A stretch of DNA of 64,000 bases from positions 1-64,000 of the forward strand of contig CAMDBU010000007.1 of the NCBI GenBank assembly GCA_945889495.1, in the 5' to 3' direction. This stretch comes from Syntrophobacter sp. SbD2 (lineage in GTDB: Bacteria; Desulfobacterota; Binatia; UBA9968). The notes under the pieces were generated by a model. That model was not told where the DNA came from, did no database searches, and was given only the letters and a program-made list of their open reading frames with translations. Shown here in pieces: positions 56,368-64,000 of the stretch. Position 1 is the stretch's first letter. Each line of letters opens with the position of its first letter. A program made the position numbers and the translations under genes.

Positions 56368-56925
56368 ATGGATTTTCTGTCGACCTACAATCTGAAGAAC
56401 TGGGTTGCTGACAACCGGCAGCTCTTCAACCCTCCGTTTCGCACCAACCAACTGCTCGTTCATCAGAAAGATTTTCTCGTCATGATCCTGCGCGGGCCCA
56501 ATACTCGCTTGGATTTTCACATCGAGCCTGGGGATGAATTTTTCTATCAAGTGGAAGGGGAGATGGAGTTGGTGCTGAAGCCCGAAGGCGAACGGCGCCA
56601 GAACGTCAGGATTAAGGAAGGCGAGATTTTCGTTTGTCCGGGCGGCTTGCCCCATTCCCCGCGCCGCTTTGAAAACACCTGGGGGCTGGTCATCGAGCGT
56701 AAGCGGCGCCAGGAGGAGACCGAAGAGTTTGCTTGGTTCTGCGAGCAGTGCGACGAGTTGGTGCTCAAGCGCGTGGTGAATCAAGGTAACATTCCATCCC
56801 AGGTGACGGCGGTTTATACGGAGTTCAACGCCAGCAGAACCATGCGCACCTGCAAGTCCTGCGGCTACGTCTTTCCCGAAACACCGATGGCGGAGCGTTT
56901 GAGTTTTCTCGATACCAAGAAGTGA
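56368..56925 (+). CDS. nbaC: 3-hydroxyanthranilate 3,4-dioxygenase
   Basis: RTNQLLVHQKDFLVMILRGPNTRLDFHIEPGDEFFYQVEGEM; PHSPRR; C-terminal CEQC ... CKSC rubredoxin-like site of bacterial HAO. Confidence 0.93.
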   Translation: MDFLSTYNLKNWVADNRQLFNPPFRTNQLLVHQKDFLVMILRGPNTRLDFHIEPGDEFFYQVEGEMELVLKPEGERRQNVRIKEGEIFVCPGGLPHSPRRFENTWGLVIERKRRQEETEEFAWFCEQCDELVLKRVVNQGNIPSQVTAVYTEFNASRTMRTCKSCGYVFPETPMAERLSFLDTKK

Positions 56926-56950
56926 TTTTTCGACCTTGAAGGAGCGAGCG

Positions 56951-57496
56951 ATGGCAAAGACCTATCAGGAAAAATTCGGCTACCCGGCGGAACGGACCAA
57001 GGGCAAAGTTCGACCCTACATGGCCGAGTGGATTCAGGATTTCATCCGCCATGCGCCGTTTTGTGTCATGGCGACCAGCAACGCCAGCGGCGATTGCGAC
57101 GCGTCGCCCAAGGGCGGCAAGCCGGGCTTCGTCAAAATCCTCAACGACAAGCAATTGTTTCTGCCCGACGTGGCCGGCAACAAGCTGTTCCACGGCTACG
57201 GCAATCTCGAAAGCAATCCGAAAGTGGGCTTGATCTTTCTCATCCCCGGCCATGACAACACCGTGCGCATCAATGGCCGGGTCAAGGTGGTCGACCGCGG
57301 CGATCTGAAGGATGTGCGGTTGGAAGTCTTCAACGCCGATGAGAAGGCGGAGGTTCTTCAGGGTTTGTTGATCGATGTCGACGAATCCTACAGCCACTGC
57401 CCGCGGGCGCTGAAATTCTCCAAGCTCTGGGATACCGAACTGATCGCCAAGAACATCGTCGCGCCGCCGCTGCCGCCGAAGGAACCGGGAATCTAG
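56951..57496 (+). CDS. pyridoxamine 5'-phosphate oxidase family (FMN-binding) protein
   Basis: FIRHAPFCVMATSNASGDCDASPKGGKPGFVKI; GNLESNPKVGLIFLIPG. Confidence 0.88.
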   Translation: MAKTYQEKFGYPAERTKGKVRPYMAEWIQDFIRHAPFCVMATSNASGDCDASPKGGKPGFVKILNDKQLFLPDVAGNKLFHGYGNLESNPKVGLIFLIPGHDNTVRINGRVKVVDRGDLKDVRLEVFNADEKAEVLQGLLIDVDESYSHCPRALKFSKLWDTELIAKNIVAPPLPPKEPGI

Positions 57497-57519
57497 GGTG
57501 AGTTCTCCGGGGGGTGGTC

Positions 57520-57595
57520 CGTCATACCGTTGAAGAACGGTATCCAGGTTGTGGTGGCGGGGATGGACCCCGGTCTGCACCGGGGTGACGGCTAT
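57520..57595. repeat. REP-like facing palindromes
   Basis: gtcataccgttgaagaacggtatccagg ... accccggtctgcaccggggtgacgg. Confidence 0.75.
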
Positions 57596-57609
57596 AGAGG
57601 TCAGTTAAT

Positions 57610-59025
57610 TTGATTGACAACATCTGTTTTGCCAGCGCCCGCGATCTGGCGGCGGCGCTTCGCGCTCGCACCTTGTCGGCGCACGAAGTGATGACCGCGT
57701 TGTTGGGCCAGATCGCGCGGCTCAATCCGAAAATCAACGCTATCGTCGCCAAGCTGCCTGACGAAAAATGTCTGGCGCTGGCCGAAGAAGCCGATCGCCA
57801 ACTGGCTCGCGGCGAATGCGTCGGCCCACTGCATGGTCTGCCGTTCGCATTCAAAGAACTCGACCCTGTCGTCGGATTTTCGATGACGCGCGGTTCACCG
57901 ATTTTTAAAGGCTTCATGCCGAGCGAAGATTCCGTGTTAACTGAGCGGCTGCGCCGCGCCGGTGTCATTCCCATCGGCAAGACCAACATCTCCGAGTTCG
58001 GCATGGGCTCCCATAGCTATAACGAAGTCTACGGCACGACGCTCAATCCCTACGATTTGACAAAAAGCGCTGGCGGATCGTCGGGCGGCGCTGGCGCGGC
58101 CTTGGCCGCTGGTCTATTGCCGCTCGCCAGCGGCAGCGATCTTGGCGGCTCGCTGCGCAATCCGGCCAACTTCAACAATATCGTCGCGCTACGGCCGAGC
58201 GTTGGACTGGTTCCGTCCGCGCCCGTGGCCTTGCCGTTTCTTGGTTTCACCGTCAAAGGGCCGATGGCGCGTTCGGTGGCCGACGCCGCGTTTTTGCTAA
58301 GCGTGATGGCCGGCGCTGACCGACGCGATCCGGCTTGTTATCCGTCCGATCCGCGAGCGTTCGCTGAACCGTTGGAGCGCAGCTTCAAAGACGTTCGCAT
58401 CGCCTGGTGCCCGGACCTCGGCGGCCTGCCGCTCGACCGGCGCGTTCGGACCATGCTCGACGGCCAGCGCCAGAGCTTCGTCGATCTCGGCTGTATCGTC
58501 GAGGATGCCGCGCCGGATTTGACTGGCGCCGATGAAGTATTCTTAACCCTGCGCGCTTGGCACTATTGGCACACCCTCGGTTCATTGCTCAAAGATCATC
58601 GCGACAAGATGAAACCCGAAGCGGTGTGGCAGATCGAGCAGGGGCGAAATCTCACCGGCGACGATATCGCCAGAGCCATGCACCTGCACGGCGAGCTCAT
58701 GCAGCGCATGAGCCGCTTTCAAGAGCGGTTTGAGTTCGTCATCTGCGCGGTCAATCAAGTACCACCCTTCGATGCGAGCCTGGATTGGCCCCATGAGATC
58801 GATGGCGTCAAAATGACGACTTATCTCGATTGGATGAAGTCGGCCTACTGGATCACGGCGACCTTCTGTCCGGCGATCTCGGTGCCGGCGGGATTCACGC
58901 CGGATAGTTTGCCGGTGGGGATTCAAATCGTCGGCCGCTACCGCGATGATCTTGGCGTGCTCCAACTCGCTCATGCGTTTGAGCGAGCAACTGGGTTCGG
59001 CAAGACGCGCCCGGCCGACGCTTAG
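57610..59025 (+). CDS. amidase (AS family)
   Basis: Amidase-signature motifs GLPFAFKEL, LTKSAGGSSGGAGAALAAGLLPLASGSDLGGSLRNPANF. Confidence 0.93.
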   Translation: MIDNICFASARDLAAALRARTLSAHEVMTALLGQIARLNPKINAIVAKLPDEKCLALAEEADRQLARGECVGPLHGLPFAFKELDPVVGFSMTRGSPIFKGFMPSEDSVLTERLRRAGVIPIGKTNISEFGMGSHSYNEVYGTTLNPYDLTKSAGGSSGGAGAALAAGLLPLASGSDLGGSLRNPANFNNIVALRPSVGLVPSAPVALPFLGFTVKGPMARSVADAAFLLSVMAGADRRDPACYPSDPRAFAEPLERSFKDVRIAWCPDLGGLPLDRRVRTMLDGQRQSFVDLGCIVEDAAPDLTGADEVFLTLRAWHYWHTLGSLLKDHRDKMKPEAVWQIEQGRNLTGDDIARAMHLHGELMQRMSRFQERFEFVICAVNQVPPFDASLDWPHEIDGVKMTTYLDWMKSAYWITATFCPAISVPAGFTPDSLPVGIQIVGRYRDDLGVLQLAHAFERATGFGKTRPADA

Positions 59026-59035
59026 TTCTGGAGTA

Positions 59036-59992
59036 ATGAAAATACTGTACGTCGCCGTCTTCTTGGCACTCTGGCTGGTGCCGATTTCAACGCACGCGGC
59101 CGACAAAATCCGCATCGGTATGCCAAACGACGCCGGCCACTTCACGCTGCAACTGGCGCAAAAGCGCGGCTTTCTGCGCGACGAGGGATTCGACGCCGAG
59201 ATCATCACCATCAATGGACCGGTGGCCAACGTGGCGCTGGCGAGCGGCGACATCGACTACTTCACCGGCTATGGCTCGGCCATGCGCGCCATGTTGCAAG
59301 GGCAGTTGCCAACCCGGATCGTGGTTTGCTTTCGGCCGGTGGCCCATTTCGTCATGCTCAGCCGGCCGGAGTTCAAATCCGTTAAAGATCTCAAGGGCAA
59401 AACCATCGGCGGCATGCCGGGCAGCGCCCCGGATCTGATCGCCCGGTTGATCCTTAAATATTTTGGCTTGGACCCAACTAGAGACGTGAAATTTATCGGT
59501 AGTCCGGGCGGCGAGACCGCGCTGATGCGCCTGAGCCAGGGACAGATCGATGCTCAGGTGACGCCAGTGCCATGGGACTACCGCAGCCGGAGGCTCGGTC
59601 TAATCGTTCTCGCCCGAGCCGAGGATCTGTTTAGCTACCCGATCAGCGGCTTGATCGCGCACACCCGCAAGATCAGGGAGCGGCCAGAGGAGATTCGCCG
59701 CGTGATCCGCGCTGGTATCAAAGCCAACCGTTACATACGCGCGGAACGCGACGGGACGATAGAGGTCTTGATGAGCAGTTTCCGGCTCGACAAAGAAGCC
59801 GCCACTGCGCTCTATGGCTCGCTGGTGAAGGGCTTCAGCGAGGACGGCAATTTGCCCGATGACGGCCTGCGCCGGCTCATCGAGGACACCAAGTCGGTGA
59901 CCAAAATCGATCGGGAAGTCGCCTTCAGCGAAGTCGCCGAGCTGTCGATACTGCGCGAAGCGCAACGGGATCTCGGCATCAAGGCCAAATAA
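59036..59992 (+). CDS. ABC transporter substrate-binding protein (NMT1/TauA-like)
   Basis: Start adjusted to ATG59036; signal peptide MKILYVAVFLALWLVPISTHAAD. Confidence 0.87.
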   Translation: MKILYVAVFLALWLVPISTHAADKIRIGMPNDAGHFTLQLAQKRGFLRDEGFDAEIITINGPVANVALASGDIDYFTGYGSAMRAMLQGQLPTRIVVCFRPVAHFVMLSRPEFKSVKDLKGKTIGGMPGSAPDLIARLILKYFGLDPTRDVKFIGSPGGETALMRLSQGQIDAQVTPVPWDYRSRRLGLIVLARAEDLFSYPISGLIAHTRKIRERPEEIRRVIRAGIKANRYIRAERDGTIEVLMSSFRLDKEAATALYGSLVKGFSEDGNLPDDGLRRLIEDTKSVTKIDREVAFSEVAELSILREAQRDLGIKAK

Positions 59993-60043
59993 CGCCCCAC
60001 CGAGAGCGCTAGCTAATCGCTAATTCACTAACCCCTAACTTAC

Positions 60044-61045
60044 TTATTTCTGGTACAGCCGAGCGGCAAAGCCGCTCTTCTCGATGTCGCGCAGAATCGC
60101 GCCGTCGATGAACTGCTCGGGCTTGGCGTTTCTAGCGCGCACGTCTTTCTCCGCCATCCAAGTGAGTTGGGTTTGGATCGCCGCCGGCGATGGGTGGGGA
60201 ATCGGCTGGTAGATGTCGTAATAGATCCGGTAGACCTCTTCCAAGGCTTCGCGGTCGTTCAAGCGCAGGTATTTACTCAGTGAGCGGATGCTGCCTTCGC
60301 GGTCGTTCTTGTAATTATGAATCCCTTCGACGATGGCGCGCATGTAGCGGGTGGCGACCTCGGGGCGATTTTTGAGATAGGTTCGGGTGGTGATCACTTC
60401 GAGCTGGGGGAAGTCGATCTTATATTGCGTCGGGTCCACCAGGATGGTGAATCCGGCTTTCTTGGCGACCAGGAAAAACTCCGGCGTCAAGATCGTCGAG
60501 TCCACCGTGCGTTTACTGAGCGCGGCGAGCCGCGTGCTGGTGCCGCCGATTTGCAGCAGCGTGACGTCCTTGTCGGGCACCAAACCGAACTTTTGCAGGA
60601 TCAAGCGCGAGCCCAGATCGGCGACGCTGCCGAAGCGCGAAATCGCATGGCGCTTGCCCTTGAGCTGGTCGATGGTTTTGATGTCCTTCTGCGCCAGTAG
60701 GCCGTAGGGCAGGCGGCTTTCGATGCTCGAGATCGACACCAGATCGCTGCCGCCGAGCGCGCTGCTGACCGCCACCGTGCCGCCGCCCATGGCGAGATCG
60801 GTCTCGCCGGCGATCAACGCCTGGATGGTGATGGTGCCGTTCTCAATCAGCACGACATCGACGTCCAAGCCATGCTTCTCGAACAGTCGGCTGTCCTTGG
60901 CCAACCAGTAAGCGCCCATGTTGGCGGTGAGGGCGCTGTAGGAGGTCTTGAGCTTGGTGAGCTGGGCGTGGGTTTCCGTAGCCAATAAGCTCATTAGAGC
61001 GATCAGACCGATGGGTCCGATCCGACTGATCCGTCCGATCTTCAT
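60044..61045 (-). CDS. ABC transporter substrate-binding protein (NMT1/TauA-like)
   Basis: LKTSYSALTANMGAYWLAKDSRLFEKHGLDVDVVLIENGTITIQALIAGETDLAMGGG. Confidence 0.87.
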   Translation of the reverse strand: MKIGRISRIGPIGLIALMSLLATETHAQLTKLKTSYSALTANMGAYWLAKDSRLFEKHGLDVDVVLIENGTITIQALIAGETDLAMGGGTVAVSSALGGSDLVSISSIESRLPYGLLAQKDIKTIDQLKGKRHAISRFGSVADLGSRLILQKFGLVPDKDVTLLQIGGTSTRLAALSKRTVDSTILTPEFFLVAKKAGFTILVDPTQYKIDFPQLEVITTRTYLKNRPEVATRYMRAIVEGIHNYKNDREGSIRSLSKYLRLNDREALEEVYRIYYDIYQPIPHPSPAAIQTQLTWMAEKDVRARNAKPEQFIDGAILRDIEKSGFAARLYQK

Positions 61046-61878
61046 GCCACATCCCCCTCGCTTAGCAAAAACTCGGTCAATACCCGGTTAAACTCTTCGG
61101 TCTCTTCGATCTGCGGCTCGTGGGACGAGTGCTGAAAGCGGTGTACCTTCGAGCCTGGAACGATCTTCTGAAAGTTAACATCCCAGTCGCTCTGGTTGAG
61201 CGGATCATGCTCGCAGGACATGAGCAGCAGCGGGATGGTCAATTGCGATAGCTGCTTGACGAACTCATCGGTGGTCGAGCGCACTTGATGCACCGGACTG
61301 CGCAGCCGCGCCGCCGACAGGGTCTCCCAGGCGCCGGGCAGGATCGAGCTCTCATAGCGTTCGCGAATGTTTGCCTCGCTCTGCCATTTATTGTCGTGGT
61401 AGAGCAGGGCGACGATCTTTCTCATGTTATCCAGCGACGGCGTGTAGTTTTCGAGATCGGCCTGGGAGTTGGTCTTGAACACACTGGCGTTGCCGCAGAT
61501 GGTGACCATTTTTCTAATCTGCAGTGGCGCCGGCTGGCGCACCGAGGCGCGCAGCACCAAACCGCCGCCGGCCGAGTTGCCGACGAAGAACGCTTTGCCG
61601 ATGCCCAGAGCTTCGAGCAAGCGTTGCAAATGTTTGATGCGCAGGCCGGCCGGATCGCTGAAACTGTAAAGCTTGTCGGTCTGCCCCCAGCCCAGGGTGT
61701 CCGGCGCAATGACGTGGAAAATCTTCGCCAAGACGTCGATGTTAGAGCGCCAGGTGATCTCCGCCGAGGCGCCATACTCGCCGCCATGCAGCAATATCAA
61801 ATCCGCGCCGCTGCCGGCTTCGAGGAAGTGGGTTCGAATATCGCCGACGTAAATTGTCCGGTGTTGATATGCGGGCAT
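61042..61878 (-). CDS. alpha/beta fold hydrolase (MhpC-like)
   Basis: Start adjusted to ATG61878; LILLHGGEYGASAEITW; FVGNSAGGGLVLR. Confidence 0.88.
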   Translation of the reverse strand: MPAYQHRTIYVGDIRTHFLEAGSGADLILLHGGEYGASAEITWRSNIDVLAKIFHVIAPDTLGWGQTDKLYSFSDPAGLRIKHLQRLLEALGIGKAFFVGNSAGGGLVLRASVRQPAPLQIRKMVTICGNASVFKTNSQADLENYTPSLDNMRKIVALLYHDNKWQSEANIRERYESSILPGAWETLSAARLRSPVHQVRSTTDEFVKQLSQLTIPLLLMSCEHDPLNQSDWDVNFQKIVPGSKVHRFQHSSHEPQIEETEEFNRVLTEFLLSEGDVA

Positions 61879-62004
61879 TGATTGGGTTCCTCGGTGAAGA
61901 CGAAGAAGAGATTTTTTCGCGCCAAGCACGCCAAGGGCGCCAAGTTCGGAATTAAATTTCTTTCCTTTGCGGCCTTGGCGTACTTGGCGCGAGATATTCC
62001 GAGA

Positions 62005-62775
62005 CTACAGGAAGCACACGCCGCCGTCGACGGCGACGGTCTGGCCGGTCATGAAGTCGCTCAGCGGCGAGGCGAGGAACAGCATGATGCCGACCAAGTC
62101 CTTCGGTAGCTGGACCCGTTTCAAAGCGCGGTCGGACAAACGGGCGCCGCGCATCTTGAGAACTTCTTCGGTGGGGTTTTCTTCCGACAGAGTCGAGCCC
62201 GGCGCGATGGCGTTGACGTTAATGTTATCTTCGCCGACTTCCCGCGCCAGGGTGCGGGTGAAGCCAATGACACCGGCCTTCGACGTCACGTAATGGATCC
62301 GCCCGGCGCTGCCATTGAGCGCGGTGCCCGACGAGATGTTGATGATCTTGCCCGACTTCTGCTGGCGCATGGCCGGCAGCACGGCGCGGCTGCAAAAGAA
62401 CAACCCCTTGAGGTTGACTGTCATCATGCGGTCCCATTCCGCTGGATCGATGGTGTCGATGCCGCCGCGGTTCATGGGGATGGTCGAAAAGATCGCCGCG
62501 TTGTTGACCAGCACGTCGATGCGGCTGAATTTATCCAGCGCCAGCTTGGCCATGTCCTTGGTCGACTGCTCGTTGGCGACGTCGACTTTGGCCGCCAGCG
62601 CTTTGCCGTCGAACTGTTTGACCACTTCGCCGGCGACTTTCTCCGCCGCCGGCGCGTCGATGTCGGCGACGATGACCTTGGCACCCGCCTCGGCGAAGCC
62701 ATGGCAGTAGGCGCGGCCGATGCCATGGCCGCCACCGGTGACGATGACGACTTTATCTTTCAGTCCTTGAATCAT
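62005..62775 (-). CDS. SDR family NAD(P)-dependent oxidoreductase
   Basis: VVIVTGGGHGIGRAYCHGFAEAGAKVIVADID; VNNAAIFS; IHYVTSKAGVIGFTRTLA. Confidence 0.93.
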   Translation of the reverse strand: MIQGLKDKVVIVTGGGHGIGRAYCHGFAEAGAKVIVADIDAPAAEKVAGEVVKQFDGKALAAKVDVANEQSTKDMAKLALDKFSRIDVLVNNAAIFSTIPMNRGGIDTIDPAEWDRMMTVNLKGLFFCSRAVLPAMRQQKSGKIINISSGTALNGSAGRIHYVTSKAGVIGFTRTLAREVGEDNINVNAIAPGSTLSEENPTEEVLKMRGARLSDRALKRVQLPKDLVGIMLFLASPLSDFMTGQTVAVDGGVCFL

Positions 62776-62898
62776 AATTTTTCTCCGTTAAATTGAATTG
62801 CCGTCAAAATAGCCTTAGATGTTTTTGACTGTCAAGGCGAGTGGTTGCGTCTAATCGGAAAAGCGGGAAATATGCATGAGCAAAAGGCGGTCGTTGGC

Positions 62899-63630
62899 AT
62901 GACAAAGTTTTTCACCTCTAGTTTGGCGAATCTCAGCCGGCTCATGCTCGGCATCGCCCTCGCTTGCGCGCCGGCTTTCGCGGCGGCGCCGACACCGCCC
63001 AGCCCCGATACCTTGCCGATGTTCGGCCAACCGAAGATTGCCCGCAGCGACAGCCAGAAGCAAGCCGATGAAGTGTTTATCCGCGACAACGTCGTGCGCT
63101 ACAAGACTCGCCAGGCGGCCAGCATTGCTCTAGCGAACCAGGGTTGGACCGCGGTGCGCGCCAAGCAACTGGACGCGGCCATGCTGCGCTTCAACTATGC
63201 CTGGCTGCTCAACGGCAAAAATTACAGCGCCTTCTGGGGCTTCGGCGCGGTCTTGACCGAGCGCGGCAGACTGGCCGAAGCCATCGAGCAGTTGGAAACC
63301 GCCCGCGAGCTGATCGACGATCCCAGTCAACGCCCGGCGCTCCTTGCTGACCTAGGCAACGTCCATTCGGAATATGCAACCCGGCTTGGTAACGACAAAC
63401 AGTTGGAGCGGGCGCATCATTTTGTCGTCGCCAATAGCCGCTTCACCGAAAGCTTGGAGAACGATCCTAAGTTCGCTTCGGGTTGGCGCGAGTGGGCGAT
63501 GTCGCTCTACGACCAGGAGCGCTATTCTGAGGCGTGGGTCAAGGCCAAGCGCGCGCGCGAGCTCAAGGCTGAGCCGTTTGCGCCGGAGTTCCTGAAAAAA
63601 CTTTCGGCCAAGATGCCCGAGCCGAAGTAG
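62899..63630 (+). CDS. TPR-like repeat protein with signal peptide
   Basis: Helical repeats AMLRFNYAWLLNGKNYSAFWGFGAVLTERGRLAEAIEQLETARELID; likely start ATG62899 (MTKFFTSSLANLSRLMLGIALACAPAFAA). Confidence 0.7.
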   Translation: MTKFFTSSLANLSRLMLGIALACAPAFAAAPTPPSPDTLPMFGQPKIARSDSQKQADEVFIRDNVVRYKTRQAASIALANQGWTAVRAKQLDAAMLRFNYAWLLNGKNYSAFWGFGAVLTERGRLAEAIEQLETARELIDDPSQRPALLADLGNVHSEYATRLGNDKQLERAHHFVVANSRFTESLENDPKFASGWREWAMSLYDQERYSEAWVKAKRARELKAEPFAPEFLKKLSAKMPEPK

Positions 63631-63658
63631 CCAGCATCGACCGTTGTAACTTGCAAAA

Positions 63659-64000
63659 ATGAGTTGGCGATACTTGCCTGTATCAGATTGGAAACCCCGA
63701 TTCGGTAGAATTTATCTGCTTCGTGGCTTGCTATTCATCGTAGCCGCATTCTTTCACAGTCAATCGGCCGCGCAGAGTTCTCTTGATGGAAACAAACTCC
63801 TGACGCTTTGGGCCGGTTCCTTGCCGATCATTCTTACCGCGCCTCACGGCGGGCGCGAAGCGATTCCTGGGATCCCAGCGCGGCGCGGCATCGGCGTGGC
63901 GCAGTTCACGGCCGAACGCGATAGTAACACCGCCGAGCTGGCCGAAGCCCTGGCGGTCAAGTTGCGCCAGCGCTTGGGCGCGGCGCCATTTCTCGTCATC
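63659..64000 (+). CDS. N-formylglutamate amidohydrolase-like protein, truncated by window end
   Basis: Not in the track because it is open at the window edge; frame MSWRYLPVSDWKPRFG...LPIILTAPHGGREAIPGIPARRGIGVAQFTAERDSNTAELAEALAVKLRQRLGAAPFLVI. Confidence 0.65.
   Translation, partial: MSWRYLPVSDWKPRFGRIYLLRGLLFIVAAFFHSQSAAQSSLDGNKLLTLWAGSLPIILTAPHGGREAIPGIPARRGIGVAQFTAERDSNTAELAEALAVKLRQRLGAAPFLVI

Noticed and set aside
59993-60043. CTAATCGCTAATTCACTAACCCCTAACTTA as a hairpin element
   Set aside because: Single arm with no inverted partner nearby

Overview
The window is a high-GC environmental bacterial chromosome segment. It resembles the uncultivated Binatia / Tectomicrobia / Rokubacteria gene style, but that taxonomic guess is weak. 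It is densely packed with catabolic and transport genes. There are twelve ABC-type solute-binding protein (SBP) genes but only one permease and no ATPase. Other genes include two UbiD decarboxylases, a complete CoxSML-type molybdenum hydroxylase plus an orphan large subunit, three amidohydrolases, TenA/PqqC-like proteins, VOC proteins, 3-hydroxyanthranilate dioxygenase, M20/M24 peptidases, Ada, YchF and a TIR protein. The ORF track hides the most interesting signal, because it breaks genes at in-frame TGA codons. At 10285-10743 a DUF411 protein has TGA exactly where the first Cys of the CGCC motif belongs, followed by a perfect 6-bp hairpin. At 13204-13425 an untracked 73-aa ORF carries two TGAs (motif U-H-S-N-U), followed by a perfect 7-bp hairpin. 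Both look like selenocysteine genes, and the second may be an undescribed two-Sec family. Intergenic regions carry several repeat classes: REP-like facing palindromes, a 117-bp three-hairpin element, and a series of inverted arms built from short-period repeats. No tRNA, rRNA or CRISPR array was found. All calls come from reading the sequence; no searches were run.
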